Notes: generated by a model not told the origin, from the letters alone. 42,148 nucleotides of DNA from Ignavibacteria bacterium (GCA_021286645.1 JAJTBZ010000052.1:1-42148), one strand, 5' to 3'. Counted from the first letter of the stretch, positions 15,943 to 25,809 are shown. Program-made: numbers and translations.

Positions 15943-17418
15943 ATGTTATCGTTACGCCAACAACAAAAATTAGAGCAAAAACTATCACCACAGCAAATTC
16001 AATATCAGAAGCTGTTGCAGTTGAATACTCTGGGGCTTGAACAGCGCATTAAAACCGAGCTGGAGCTTAATCCATTTCTTGAAGGCGAACTCGAACTCCG
16101 GGAAGATGATGACCGGGAACAACCGGAGGAAGTAGCTGCCGGTTCCGATGATGAGGGTGATGATAGCGAATCGGGCAGCGATGCCGATAATGAATTCGAT
16201 ATTAGTGACTACATGAATGACGAGGATTATTTCGATGATCCGGCAATTTATAAACAACCTCAAACTGAAGAAGACCGCCTGCAACCTTTCGCCCCCGCGA
16301 AAGAAAGCCTGAGTGAACACTTACTGAACCAATTATACCTGCTTAATATCAGTGAAGAACTTACCATTCTTGGTGAAGAAATTATTGGGAATCTTGATGA
16401 TGACGGCTATCTGAAACAGGATCTCGATACATTATTAAGCGGGTTAGAGCTGCTGCATCATATTACTGTAGATCCGAAACAAGCAGATGCTTTACTGAAA
16501 AAAATTCAAACTTTTGATCCCGTTGGCATTGCTTCCCGTTCGTTACAGGAATGTCTCCTCGTGCAAATTCAGAATATGTCTTTTGATCCGTATTATTCTT
16601 TCCTTGCTGAGAAAATGCTTACTGACTACTTTGAGGATTTTTCTCATAAGCGTTACGATATGCTTATGCAAAAAATGCAGCTGCGCGAAGAAACCCTGAA
16701 AACTTTGCTGGAACTCATCACTCACCTGAACCCCAAACCGGGTGAGGGTGATATCGACTACTCGGAATTAAACCAGATTACACCTGACTTTATTATCGAG
16801 AAAGACGGTACCGATTTCCATATTATTCTCAACGACCGAAGCCTGCCCACAATTACCATCAACCGCACGTATCTTGAGATGCTGCAGAAAAATAAAGGCA
16901 AGAAAAAACTCCAGACAACTGAAAAAAATACATATCTCTTCCTGAAAGAAAAATTCGAATCGGCGAAGTGGTTTATTGCCTGCATTGAACAGCGCAGGAA
17001 CACTATGTTGAAGGTAATGCGTAGTATACTCGAACGTCAATGGGAGTTTTTTGATCATGGCCCCCGCTTTTTACGGCCAATGATTTATAAAGATATTGCC
17101 GATGAAATTATGATGGATATTTCTACCATCAGCCGTGTTGTCAGCGGAAAGTTTGTTCAAAGCCCTCAAGGTATACATGAGCTAAAATATTTCTTTAGCG
17201 AAGGTCTTTCGACTGATTCAGGCGAGGAAATTGCCAATAAGCAAATTAAAGAAATCATCAAAGAACTGATCGAAAACGAAAATAAACGCCACCCGCTCAG
17301 TGATGATAAAATTGGCAGTATCCTCAATAAACAGGGCATCCATATTGCACGCAGAACTGTTGCTAAGTACCGGGAAGCTATGAAACTGCCGGTTGCACGA
17401 TTGCGTAAATCACTGTAA
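15943..17418 (+). CDS. rpoN: RNA polymerase sigma-54 factor RpoN
   Basis: The 491-residue protein has the standard order. Region I at the start is LRQQQKLEQKLSPQQIQYQK and on to LELNPFLE; an acidic region II follows (~50-110, many Asp/Glu). The core-binding part includes LSEHLLNQLYLLNISEE, the HTH region includes MDISTISRVVSGKFVQSPQG, and the RpoN box ARRTVAKYRE is at 469-478. It directs RNA polymerase to -24/-12 promoters and needs an activator such as the protein encoded at 5289. AGGA lies five bases before the ATG. It lies upstream of a run of envelope genes; the next gene begins 28 bases after its stop. Confidence 0.97.
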   Translation: MLSLRQQQKLEQKLSPQQIQYQKLLQLNTLGLEQRIKTELELNPFLEGELELREDDDREQPEEVAAGSDDEGDDSESGSDADNEFDISDYMNDEDYFDDPAIYKQPQTEEDRLQPFAPAKESLSEHLLNQLYLLNISEELTILGEEIIGNLDDDGYLKQDLDTLLSGLELLHHITVDPKQADALLKKIQTFDPVGIASRSLQECLLVQIQNMSFDPYYSFLAEKMLTDYFEDFSHKRYDMLMQKMQLREETLKTLLELITHLNPKPGEGDIDYSELNQITPDFIIEKDGTDFHIILNDRSLPTITINRTYLEMLQKNKGKKKLQTTEKNTYLFLKEKFESAKWFIACIEQRRNTMLKVMRSILERQWEFFDHGPRFLRPMIYKDIADEIMMDISTISRVVSGKFVQSPQGIHELKYFFSEGLSTDSGEEIANKQIKEIIKELIENENKRHPLSDDKIGSILNKQGIHIARRTVAKYREAMKLPVARLRKSL

Positions 17419-17446
17419 CAGCAGTAATTTACAGCAGGCTGCCATA

Positions 17447-18079
17447 ATGGAAGCTCTTTCCGGAACTGTCATCATCATTGCCTTATATGGCATTTTTGGA
17501 GCAAGCCATTCATGGTTGGCAAGTGAAAAAACAAAAAAACTTATTATACAGAAACACCCTGGTTTCCTCCCCTATTATCGAATTTCGTATAACATATTTG
17601 CCCTTGGTTCATTTTATGCCTTGTTAAAGGCTACCCCTTTTATTGATATAAAACTCTATGATATTCCGGCTCCGTTCGATTTACTTGTTTTGATTCCCCA
17701 AATTTTTTCCATACTTGGCGTTATTTATACTTTTCGGTATTTCGATTTACAGGAATTCCTTGGTATCAGTCAATTGGAAAGGCACTTTAAACTTGAAACC
17801 ACCGAATCCGAACAAGACGAGATTAGCACTTTTACTACTACCGGCCCGTTCCGGTGGTGCCGGCACCCGTTGTATTTTTTCTGTATAATTTCCTGTGTTT
17901 GCAGGCCCTATATGTTTTTACATTATGGCATCTCCATAGGCTGTATAATTCTTTATTTTATTATCGGTTCGAAACTTGAAGAAAAGAGCATGATTGAGAA
18001 ATTTGGATGGCGATATGAGCATTACAGCCGGGTAGTGCCTGCATTTATCCCACGTATAAGAGCATTAAAGAATCATTAA
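17447..18079 (+). CDS. ICMT/PEMT-like integral membrane methyltransferase family protein
   Basis: The start at 17447 gives a 210-residue protein; a TTG further upstream overlaps the rpoN end and adds a non-membrane lead, so it was not used. It has about five membrane helices (for example SGTVIIIALYGIFGAS, FDLLVLIPQIFSILGVIYT, CIISCVCRPYMFLHY and SIGCIILYFII). The conserved GPFRWCRHPLYFF with RHPxY, and the later KLEEKSMIEKFGWRYEHY with the EE pair and final Tyr residues, fit the isoprenylcysteine methyltransferase/phospholipid methyltransferase family. Bacterial members methylate lipids or other small substrates with SAM; the substrate here is not known. It lies between rpoN and lnt. Confidence 0.78.
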   Translation: MEALSGTVIIIALYGIFGASHSWLASEKTKKLIIQKHPGFLPYYRISYNIFALGSFYALLKATPFIDIKLYDIPAPFDLLVLIPQIFSILGVIYTFRYFDLQEFLGISQLERHFKLETTESEQDEISTFTTTGPFRWCRHPLYFFCIISCVCRPYMFLHYGISIGCIILYFIIGSKLEEKSMIEKFGWRYEHYSRVVPAFIPRIRALKNH

Positions 18080-18151
18080 GTGATGTATTCCTGCAGTGAA
18101 TATATGCATTTGTATTAGTATTTTGTACCTGCTATTTAAAATGAAAGATAC

Positions 18152-19795
18152 ATGAAGATATTTCAAAGAATTCCCAAAACTCCTACTGAAAAGAAATTGC
18201 TCCGGCAGGATCGGCTTTTACTTATCGCCTCCGGATTTCTGCTCGCTTGTGGTTTTCCGCCTATACCATTCCCGGCTACTCTCTTTTTCGGTCTCGTACC
18301 TTTCATATTTGTCATTGAGCGGCGAAAAACACTCATAGAGATCAATCGGGCAGTATACCTTATGACGTTTACCTTCTCGATTTTTGGGCTCTATTGGGTC
18401 GGGGGTTTTACCGAAATGAAGGATATTTACCTAATGATAGGCGGGGGGCTGCTATTCTTCATTAATCCCATGATCTACCTCCTGTCCGGATCCATGTATT
18501 ATTTCGTAAGAAAGCATGTAAGTAAATTGGCCGCGCTGCTGTGCTTCCCGTTCTTTTGGGTATCCCATGAATACTTATATACCGTAACCGATTGGAATTT
18601 CCCCTGGCTTAATCTGGGCAACGGAGTCTGTAATTTTACCCATTACATACAGATTGCCGATATAATTGGCGCTTTGGGTTTATCTCTGTTGCTTGTTAGT
18701 ATTAATGTGGCTTTATATTTAGCACTCGTTTATCGAAAGGTTCCGAAAAAACTTAATCTAAGCTTGCTTGTTATCATAGCCGCCTTGGTAGTGCCTCTAA
18801 TTTACGGATACCTGCGTTTACAGCCTGAAAAAAATACGCGCGTACTTAAAACTGCTGTTGTTCAGCCAAACCTTGATCCGTATGATAAGTGGGCAGGTTA
18901 CAGCACTAAAGAAATTGTAACCGGCTATCTTTCACAATCTCGTGCTCTGCTTACTTCGAAACCCGATATTTTACTCTGGCCGGAAACTGCATTACCCGTC
19001 TACTTGCTTGCTGAACCTTCGGCAGCATATCGCGACTCAATAAATCGATTTATTCTGGAAAACAAAATTCCCTTATTAACCGGCATGCCCGATATCCGGT
19101 ACTTCGCAGAATCGGACCCGCTTCGTCCTTCCGATGCAAAATTTGCCAAGGCTGCGCGCTATTACTACACAACATATAACGCAATTTACCTTATACAACC
19201 CGGCACACCCGAAATTCAGAAATACGGAAAATCAAAACTCGTTCCGTTTGGCGAACATGTCCCCTTTGTTGACCAGATACCAATGCTGGGCGATCTAATG
19301 CGATGGGGTGTTGGAATCAGCGGCTGGAATGTTGGCAAAGATACCGCAACTTTTAAATTATATTTAAACAGTGATACTGTTCAGATTGCAGGTGCAGTCT
19401 GTTACGAATCAATTTTTGGCAAAGTATTGGCCGATATGGTTAATCGGGGCGCCCAGTTGCTTATTGTAGTTACTAATGATAGTTGGTATGGAAATACGAG
19501 TGGGCCATATCAACATCGCGATTTCGCCAAACTGCGGGCGGTTGAGACACATCGAGATGTGGTTCGTTGCGCTAATGGCGGTATCAGCTGCATTATCGAT
19601 CATCATGGCAGATTAGGCGCGCAGACAAACATGTATGAAAAAACAACCATTATACTTCCTGCACATTTGAATAGTAGTAAAACATTCTATGTTCAATGGA
19701 GCAACTTGATACCATTCTCTGCTCTTACCGTATCTTGCGTTGCATTACTGGTTGCATTGTTTTTGAAACTGAAGCACAGGAAATCCGCAAGATGA
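18152..19795 (+). CDS. lnt: Apolipoprotein N-acyltransferase (Lnt)
   Basis: Lnt adds the third acyl chain to the N-terminal Cys of lipoproteins at the inner membrane. The 547-residue product starts with several membrane helices (residues ~20-225) and then a nitrilase-fold domain. The catalytic triad is visible: Glu278 in WPETALP, Lys362 in KSKLVPFGEH, and Cys417 in GAVCYESIF. Further signature pieces are VVTNDSWYGNTSGPYQH and LRAVETHRDVVRCANGG. A final helix (WSNLIPFSALTVSCVALLVA) closes the protein. Its stop overlaps the next gene's ATG as ATGA, indicating translation coupling with a barrel protein. Confident by motifs and topology. Confidence 0.95.
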   Translation: MKIFQRIPKTPTEKKLLRQDRLLLIASGFLLACGFPPIPFPATLFFGLVPFIFVIERRKTLIEINRAVYLMTFTFSIFGLYWVGGFTEMKDIYLMIGGGLLFFINPMIYLLSGSMYYFVRKHVSKLAALLCFPFFWVSHEYLYTVTDWNFPWLNLGNGVCNFTHYIQIADIIGALGLSLLLVSINVALYLALVYRKVPKKLNLSLLVIIAALVVPLIYGYLRLQPEKNTRVLKTAVVQPNLDPYDKWAGYSTKEIVTGYLSQSRALLTSKPDILLWPETALPVYLLAEPSAAYRDSINRFILENKIPLLTGMPDIRYFAESDPLRPSDAKFAKAARYYYTTYNAIYLIQPGTPEIQKYGKSKLVPFGEHVPFVDQIPMLGDLMRWGVGISGWNVGKDTATFKLYLNSDTVQIAGAVCYESIFGKVLADMVNRGAQLLIVVTNDSWYGNTSGPYQHRDFAKLRAVETHRDVVRCANGGISCIIDHHGRLGAQTNMYEKTTIILPAHLNSSKTFYVQWSNLIPFSALTVSCVALLVALFLKLKHRKSAR

Positions 19796-20364
19796 ATAGT
19801 ATGAAACATGGCAGGCCCATATCATTTAACCTGAAATTTTTATGCATCATGGCGCTCTTTTCTTTTTCAATGGCGTGGGGCCAAGGTTTTCGCTCCGGAG
19901 CACTGATTACACTGGGGGCGACTCATTCCGTAGTGGCTCATAACGGTACTTTGAACTTATCCGGTAAAGCTCTATGGATGATCAATGAGCGTTTCCTGGC
20001 AGGAGGCTCGTACCAAATTACCACTGGCAGCATTTCTCTTGGAAGCGCAAGCATTGAAGAACTTAATTCCGGCGGTTTAACTTTAGGGTATCGAACCTAT
20101 CATACCGATACGTGGAATATTGACATTATGGCCTCATTCGAAGGAGGAGGCCCGCGCCTCGATTACCAGGGCAGCCCTATTTTTATTGATTTATTGGTTG
20201 AACGCTACCAAATTTCGGTATCAAAAGCCATTTCATCAAAACTACAGGCATTTCTGTTAACCAGCTGGAATAATTTTCACGATCTTTCACCTAATTCATA
20301 TATCCATAAGAGTGAATTAACAGGTTTATCAGTTAGCGCGGGAGTTGCCTTTGAATTTCATTAA
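19792..20364 (+). CDS. Small outer-membrane beta-barrel protein, unknown family
   Basis: The ATG at 19792 overlaps the lnt stop by four bases; an ATG at 19801 is close by. The signal peptide is contained in LKFLCIMALFSFSMAWGQ. The ~165-residue mature part has alternating strands (LNLSGKALWMINERFLAGGS, SGGLTLGYRTYHTDTWNIDI, GLSVSAGVAFEFH) and ends in an aromatic C-terminal strand, as in eight-strand barrels. No motif gives the function. It is translationally coupled to lnt and its stop overlaps the DUF2279 start, so the three genes are likely expressed together. Confidence 0.7.
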   Translation: MNSMKHGRPISFNLKFLCIMALFSFSMAWGQGFRSGALITLGATHSVVAHNGTLNLSGKALWMINERFLAGGSYQITTGSISLGSASIEELNSGGLTLGYRTYHTDTWNIDIMASFEGGGPRLDYQGSPIFIDLLVERYQISVSKAISSKLQAFLLTSWNNFHDLSPNSYIHKSELTGLSVSAGVAFEFH

Positions 20365-21376
20365 TAACAAAAAATCAATGCCGCTCGGCTTTTTGCTCTG
20401 TTACCTGGCTATCATGCAAATATCGCTATACTCTCAGAGTTCGCCGGATTCAGCATCAGCGGCCTGTTTTCCCGTATTAACCCTGCAACAACAATTCCAT
20501 CGTGATATTAAACCATTAAAAGATTCGCTCTATACCGACTGGTCATCATGTGAAACCGTAATAAAGCCCGTGGAAGCTACTATTTTAGGCGGTATTTATT
20601 TCGGGTCACTGGTAGCACTGACTATTCATCAAAATAATGCCTGGTGGAAAGACCAACGCCGCTCTTTTCACTTTGAAGAGGATTGGCACTCTGCTTTGCA
20701 AATAGATAAGTTTGGGCATACATTCGGAACTTATATGATCTCATCGGTGTCTAAAGATGCAGTTCAGGAAGCCGGAGTTTGTGAACGCGATGCTATATGG
20801 GCAGGCGGTGCTTTGGGATTAGTATATCAGACATACACAGAAGTGCAGGACGGGTATGCTTCTGACTGGGGTTTTAGCCCTTCGGATTTCTATTTTGATG
20901 TGGTTGGCTCTTTAATGTTCATGGCACGCGAATACAACCCGGCATTCAAAATAATTTCGCCTAAGTGGCAATATATACCCAGTGACTGGCTGAATAAACC
21001 GGTCATGAATCGCCCGAAAACATTTATTGACGATTATAACAGCACTACATTTTGGTATGCCGTAGCAGTTTATTCGTTATTACCGGAAAAAGCCCAACAA
21101 TGGTGGCCTGAGTGGTTAGGATTAGCTTTTGGTTACGGGGCCGAAGGAATAGACGCGGGGCATGGCAGCGATAATAGTTATAATTTATTACATCGCAGAT
21201 ACATAATCGCTCTTGATGTAGATCTCGAAAAACTTTTACCCGATGGCCCATCACTGTGGAACTGGTGGAAGCGAAAGATGAACGTGGTGAAAATGCCGCT
21301 GCCCGCTATAGAATTTTCCGATAACAAAGCGAATTTTTACGTATTTTATCCATTTAATTTAAAAATAGTTTTCTAA
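20351..21376 (+). CDS. DUF2279 (YfiM-like) family protein
   Basis: I chose the TTG at 20351 because GGGAG ends six bases before it; an upstream TTG at 20345 abuts that motif and an ATG at 20378 has no Shine-Dalgarno sequence. The start overlaps the preceding stop by about 14 bases. A signal-like segment (PLGFLLCYLAIMQISLYSQ) precedes the DUF2279 signatures: IDKFGHTFGTYMISSVSK, then a stretch with GGALGLVYQTYTEVQDGY and SPSDFYFDVVGSLM. Two or three hydrophobic segments suggest an envelope protein. The biochemical role of DUF2279 is unknown. Context with lnt and a barrel protein points to the envelope. Confidence 0.78.
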   Translation: MNFINNKKSMPLGFLLCYLAIMQISLYSQSSPDSASAACFPVLTLQQQFHRDIKPLKDSLYTDWSSCETVIKPVEATILGGIYFGSLVALTIHQNNAWWKDQRRSFHFEEDWHSALQIDKFGHTFGTYMISSVSKDAVQEAGVCERDAIWAGGALGLVYQTYTEVQDGYASDWGFSPSDFYFDVVGSLMFMAREYNPAFKIISPKWQYIPSDWLNKPVMNRPKTFIDDYNSTTFWYAVAVYSLLPEKAQQWWPEWLGLAFGYGAEGIDAGHGSDNSYNLLHRRYIIALDVDLEKLLPDGPSLWNWWKRKMNVVKMPLPAIEFSDNKANFYVFYPFNLKIVF

Positions 21377-21408
21377 ATTAATTCCTTTATCACCATAATT
21401 GCATTGGT

Positions 21409-24400
21409 ATGAATAACACGAAAAAGATCTATTATTATATAATTGGACTGCTCGTGCCTGTATTCACAGGCATCATCCACCTCATGACGGTACAGGCCTC
21501 TGTATCTTTCTGGGATTGCGGTGAAGTTGCAGCTGCTGCCTATGGTATGCAAGTACCTCACCCCCCGGGATCTCCATTCCACACGTTGCTGGTTCGGTTT
21601 TTCTCGATGTTTCCTTTTGCAGAGAATTTAGGACACAGGATCAATCTATTCTCTGTATTTGTTTCATGCATATCCGTTTACCTGTTGTATCTTACAATTG
21701 TTAAACTGATTGAGAACTATCGTGGTAAAAATTATGCTTCGAATAGCGAAGCTATTATCACGTATGTATCGGCCGCTATCGGCGCTTTGGCCTTTGGCTT
21801 CAGCCATTCATTCTGGTTTAACGCTACTGAATCGGAAATATATGCAACAAATACGCTTTCTTTTGGCCTTATCGTGTACCTTATAATGTTATGGAATGAA
21901 AAATCCGAACAGTATGACAGTACAAAATATATCCTTCTCATTGCGTATGTAGTGGGCTTAACCACCGGTATTCGTATGTTTGGCGTGCTAACCATTATTA
22001 CCGTTGCCATGATCATTATGTTCAAAAAATATGTAACCGATGAAGAAGCCGCCAAATTGAGCGGTTATATCTTACTCGGGCACATTGCTTTTGTTATGAT
22101 TATTGCATGCGTCCTCTGGGGTAATGAAACAAGCACTACCCCGCCCTCGCCTGAAGAATACAAAGCTTTCGATATGAAATTTAAGGCGATGCTCGTAGTT
22201 GCTAGCTTACCTTTTGCTTTCTTCTGGAAGAAAATCTTCAACAGGAACTCGATTTATATTGCCATTCTTGTTGGAGCCGTAGCAAAATTCCTCATATTCG
22301 ATATTATTGTAAAGCAAATTCCCGTTGTACTTGGCAGCATTGCGGGTAACAACTGGAATATGGCAATTACTATCTTCCTTTTGATTTTTGCCGGATTAGG
22401 TTTCGCGATCTATTACGCGTACAAGAATAAACTTGAAGTTGTTCACACGCTTGCATTATCGGTATTATTTATTCTTATTGGGTATTCCACATACTCTGTT
22501 ATTATTATCCGAGCTAATGCTACCCCGCCGATGAACGAAAATGAACCGAAAGATTTTACTGAATTGGTTTCATATTTAAATCGTACTCAGTATGGTGACT
22601 GGCCGACATTTAAACGTCGCTTCGCCACTGAACCACACCAGATGGGTGTGTACGCGAATTACAGTTCCGATTTGGATTTCTGGTGGCGTTATCAGATGAA
22701 TCATATGATGACCCGATATATCCTTTGGACCTATGGAGGACGTGAAAATTGGGTGCAGGATGCAGGTCCTAATGTGTACCCATTCAATGGTATTGCCAAT
22801 ACGTTCTTTGGAAAAATCTTCAATCTACGCTTTGGCGGCGATGCTCATAATTCATTCTTTGGCATCCCGTTCTTGATTGGCCTGATAGGAATTGTTTACC
22901 ACTTCCGTAAGGATTGGAAAACCGCATCTGCATTTATGATATTGTTTATTATCGTCAGCTATCTTTTCGCTTTTTACCAGAACCAGCAGGAACCACAGCC
23001 CCGCGAGCGCGATAAATTCCTTGCCCCGCTTGGGTTGGTATTCGCTGTGTGGATTGGCATCGGCGTTTCAGGTTTAGTTGATAAAGCCCGGCAGTTAATT
23101 AAAGCTCCGGCTATAAACAAACTTGCACCCGGATTTATTTTAATCCTCGCTTTCGCTTTTATTCCATTGCGCATGGTTCAGGCTAATTATCATGAACATG
23201 ACCGTTCAAAGAACTGGATACCATGGGATTTAGCGTATAACCTGCTGCAAAGCTGCGCCCCTAATGCTATCCTTATTACCAATGGCGATAACGATACATT
23301 CCCCTTATGGTTTTTACAGGATGTTGAAGGTGTTCGTCGTGATATACGTGTTGTCAATCTCAGTTTGGGTAATACCCCCTGGTATATATACCAACTAAAA
23401 AACTATGAGCCCTATGGAACTCCGAAGGTAAAAATTACTATTCCCGACGAGCGTATGAATGAAAATGATCTGCGCCCGACCCAATGGGAGCCGACTACTC
23501 TCTCTATTCCGGTGCCTCGTAATTTTGCTCAGTTGAGCCTTAATTACAAGAACCCTGAAATGAAAGACAAATATCTTGCCTTGAGTGGCAAAAAGAGTTT
23601 TGATGAATATGATATAAAAGATTCATCCGTTGTTCGCGAAGGTAAACTAACCTGGGTAATGCCTGCTACACTTAATTATGGCGACGTAAAGGGCATTCGT
23701 GTACAGGACTTACTCGTAAAAGAAATTGTTGAGAATAATAATTGGGAGCGCCCGATCTACTTCTCGGTTACCTGTTCTGAAGACTGCAAAATCGGGCTTT
23801 CAGAATACCTGAAGATGGAAGGTGTTGCATTCCGCCTTGTTCCGGAACGGAAACCAGGCGATAATGAATTTATGAATGAATCCGTTATGCGCAAGCAGTT
23901 GTATGATGAACGCGATGATTATAGCAAGGAATACCGTCCGGGCTTCAAGTTCAGAGGCATCGCCAGCGGTGAACTGGCTATGGACGATAATCAGGAACGT
24001 TTAATCCAGAACTATCGCAATTCTTTTATACGCTTAGCATTGTATTATTTAAAGAATAATAACGATCAGGCGAAAGCCAATGCTACTTTGGAATTAATGG
24101 AGAAGAAAATTCCAAGAAATATTGTGCGTATTGACCATCGGTTATTGTTTGATATTGCTGGCTTATATAAACAAGCAGGCAATGAAAAAGAATATAATAC
24201 GATCCTTGGCGAGGTTGAAGTAGAAGCACTTAAAGATTTGGAACAAAATCCAATGGATGTTAATGGCTACTATAACCCGTATAATATACTGTTAACGATT
24301 TATGAATACCGGCATGAAACAAAAAAAGCTGTTGACCTTTTGAACCAGCTCAAGAAGATTGATCCCCGGCAAACCGAGGGAATCAATATGCGTATTCAGC

Positions 24401-24435
24401 GCCTCATGAATCCGCCGCAGGTTTCACAGAAATAA
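21409..24435 (+). CDS. DUF2723 (TMEM260-like) membrane protein, putative GT-C O-glycosyltransferase
   Basis: The 1008-residue protein has about 12 membrane helices in residues ~5-580 and a soluble C-terminal half. The DUF2723 hallmark FWDCGEVAAAAYGMQVPHPP is at ~34-53; the Asp and Glu of WDCGE would be the acidic first-loop residues of a GT-C enzyme. Other pieces typical of the family are WFNATESEIYATN, QQEPQPRERDKFLAP and ITNGDNDTFPLWFLQ. Vertebrate TMEM260 is reported to be a protein O-mannosyltransferase, so a role in periplasmic protein or glycan glycosylation is plausible, but bacterial members are uncharacterised as far as I know. The end has helical, TPR-like repeats. It follows the DUF2279 gene by 32 bases and ends at a terminator. 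Confidence 0.85.
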   Translation: MNNTKKIYYYIIGLLVPVFTGIIHLMTVQASVSFWDCGEVAAAAYGMQVPHPPGSPFHTLLVRFFSMFPFAENLGHRINLFSVFVSCISVYLLYLTIVKLIENYRGKNYASNSEAIITYVSAAIGALAFGFSHSFWFNATESEIYATNTLSFGLIVYLIMLWNEKSEQYDSTKYILLIAYVVGLTTGIRMFGVLTIITVAMIIMFKKYVTDEEAAKLSGYILLGHIAFVMIIACVLWGNETSTTPPSPEEYKAFDMKFKAMLVVASLPFAFFWKKIFNRNSIYIAILVGAVAKFLIFDIIVKQIPVVLGSIAGNNWNMAITIFLLIFAGLGFAIYYAYKNKLEVVHTLALSVLFILIGYSTYSVIIIRANATPPMNENEPKDFTELVSYLNRTQYGDWPTFKRRFATEPHQMGVYANYSSDLDFWWRYQMNHMMTRYILWTYGGRENWVQDAGPNVYPFNGIANTFFGKIFNLRFGGDAHNSFFGIPFLIGLIGIVYHFRKDWKTASAFMILFIIVSYLFAFYQNQQEPQPRERDKFLAPLGLVFAVWIGIGVSGLVDKARQLIKAPAINKLAPGFILILAFAFIPLRMVQANYHEHDRSKNWIPWDLAYNLLQSCAPNAILITNGDNDTFPLWFLQDVEGVRRDIRVVNLSLGNTPWYIYQLKNYEPYGTPKVKITIPDERMNENDLRPTQWEPTTLSIPVPRNFAQLSLNYKNPEMKDKYLALSGKKSFDEYDIKDSSVVREGKLTWVMPATLNYGDVKGIRVQDLLVKEIVENNNWERPIYFSVTCSEDCKIGLSEYLKMEGVAFRLVPERKPGDNEFMNESVMRKQLYDERDDYSKEYRPGFKFRGIASGELAMDDNQERLIQNYRNSFIRLALYYLKNNNDQAKANATLELMEKKIPRNIVRIDHRLLFDIAGLYKQAGNEKEYNTILGEVEVEALKDLEQNPMDVNGYYNPYNILLTIYEYRHETKKAVDLLNQLKKIDPRQTEGINMRIQRLMNPPQVSQK

Positions 24436-24439
24436 GTAT

Positions 24440-24472
24440 AAAAAAAGGCTGTCAGAAATGGCAGCCTTTTTT
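24440..24472. terminator. Bidirectional intrinsic terminator between DUF2723 and bshA
   Basis: AGGCTGTCA (24446-24454) pairs with TGGCAGCCT (24459-24467), using one G-T pair, around a GAAA loop. A-run 24440-24446 and T-run 24467-24472 give U-tracts on both strands. The hairpin lies between converging genes. Confidence 0.85.
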
Positions 24473-24495
24473 CTATCATAAAATATTACACACCA

Positions 24496-25620
24496 CTATC
24501 TTCCAAGAACCTTATCGTAGTATGCCTCATATTGAGGAATAATTAAGGATTTTTCAAATTTCGTTCTGGCGCGTTCGCGGGCGTTGAGAGAAAACAGTTT
24601 ATATTTCTTTTCATTGCTAAGCAAATCAACCGCGTATTTTGCCATCCGGTCTACATCGCCAATTTCTGCAATGAAACCTGTTTCATTATGGCGCACTAAT
24701 TCCGGCAGACCGCCTACGCTGGTAGATATAACAGGCAAACCACAGGACATTGCCTCGAGTGCTGCCAAACCAAAACTTTCCGATTGAGAAGGAATCAGGA
24801 AAAGATCAGCAGCGCTTAGTATATCGACAATGGCATCCTGCTTACCGAGAAATATAACATTATTGGTCAAATCAAGTTCGCGTACCAGGCGTTCACATTC
24901 CGATCTGTCAGGTCCGTCACCTACCAGCACGAGCTTCGCGTTAACTTCAGCCAATATATATTTCATCATCCTTATTGTATCGGTTACCCGCTTTACCGCG
25001 CGAAAATTTGATGTGTGCACGAGAATTTTTTCACCATTCGGTGCCAACCTCCGCCGAAAACAGGTCTCTTTTCCCGGCCGGTACACCTCGCTATCAATAA
25101 AATTTGGTATTACTTCAATGTCTTTTTCAATATTGTAATTAGTGAGTGTCTTTTCCTTCAGGTACCGGGATACCGTGGTAACTCCATCGCTTTTTTCAAT
25201 ACTAAATTTCACCAAATGAAGAAAAGTAGGTTCCAACCCGACCAGGGTTATATCGGTACCGTGGAGAGTGGTGATAATTTTAATATCCATCCTGTCTTTG
25301 ATAATTTCCCTGGCCAGAAACGCGCTGGTAGCATGGGGAATTGCATAATGAACGTGAAGTAAATCGAGTTTCTCATAAGTAGCTACTTCAACCATTTTAC
25401 TGGCCAAAGCGAGGCTGTACAGATTAAATTCGAATAATGGATAATTTGTAGTTTCCACTTCATGGTAGTAAACATTTTCAATATAATGGTTAAGCCTGAA
25501 TGGCAGGGCATAACTGATAAAATGCACCTCATGCCCCTTTAGGGCTAATTCCTTCCCTAATTCGGTTGCGACAACTCCGCTGCCCCCATACGTTGGGTAG
25601 CACGTAATTCCAATTTTCAT
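24496..25620 (-). CDS. bshA: N-acetyl-alpha-D-glucosaminyl L-malate synthase BshA
   Basis: BshA makes the first intermediate of bacillithiol by transferring GlcNAc from UDP-GlcNAc to L-malate. The 374 residues follow the GT4 GT-B layout. The N-terminal half begins MKIGITCYPTYGGSGVVATE and contains HEVHFISYALPFRL and LHVHYAIPHATSAF, which are characteristic of BshA. The C-terminal half has DLFLIPSQSESFGLAALEAM, with the E-x7-E acid pair, and GLPVISTSVGGLPEL. The other bacillithiol genes bshB and bshC are not in the window. It is divergent from trmB with a 190-base spacer. Confidence 0.93.
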   Translation of the reverse strand: MKIGITCYPTYGGSGVVATELGKELALKGHEVHFISYALPFRLNHYIENVYYHEVETTNYPLFEFNLYSLALASKMVEVATYEKLDLLHVHYAIPHATSAFLAREIIKDRMDIKIITTLHGTDITLVGLEPTFLHLVKFSIEKSDGVTTVSRYLKEKTLTNYNIEKDIEVIPNFIDSEVYRPGKETCFRRRLAPNGEKILVHTSNFRAVKRVTDTIRMMKYILAEVNAKLVLVGDGPDRSECERLVRELDLTNNVIFLGKQDAIVDILSAADLFLIPSQSESFGLAALEAMSCGLPVISTSVGGLPELVRHNETGFIAEIGDVDRMAKYAVDLLSNEKKYKLFSLNARERARTKFEKSLIIPQYEAYYDKVLGR

Positions 25621-25688
25621 AATATGCCCATTTTTTGTTTTTCCAGATACAAGTTAGCTAAATATTCAGGTACGCGAAAACACAAATT

Positions 25689-25721
25689 CCCCATTGATTT
25701 TCTTAAATTTTTTCCATGGGG
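25689..25721. other. Short inverted repeat CCCCAT/ATGGGG in the bshA-trmB spacer
   Basis: CCCCAT (25689-25694) and ATGGGG (25716-25721) are separated by 21 bases, mostly A/T. It could be a weak hairpin or a regulator half-site pair in the divergent control region. Six-base arms are easily due to chance. Confidence 0.2.
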
Positions 25722-25770
25722 ATCAGAACAAATTTTGTATTCCGTACAATGAAAACAACATGAATAATTG

Positions 25771-25778
25771 TATTTTTG
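25771..25778 (+). promoter_or_regulatory. TAnnTTTG (-7) element for trmB
   Basis: TATTTTTG matches the Bacteroidota -7 element and lies 32 bases before the trmB ATG at 25810. I see no good TTTG/TTG at 17-23 bases upstream. If used, transcription starts near 25785, which excludes the in-frame codon at 25768 as the trmB start. Confidence 0.4.
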
Positions 25779-25809
25779 TTCTTCAATTTTACAATTACTA
25801 TACCGGAAT

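Noticed and set aside
25768-25809. Extra 14-codon N-terminus for trmB
   Set aside because: The added residues are not TrmB-like, and the likely -7 promoter element sits at 25771-25778, so this codon would lie before the transcription start.
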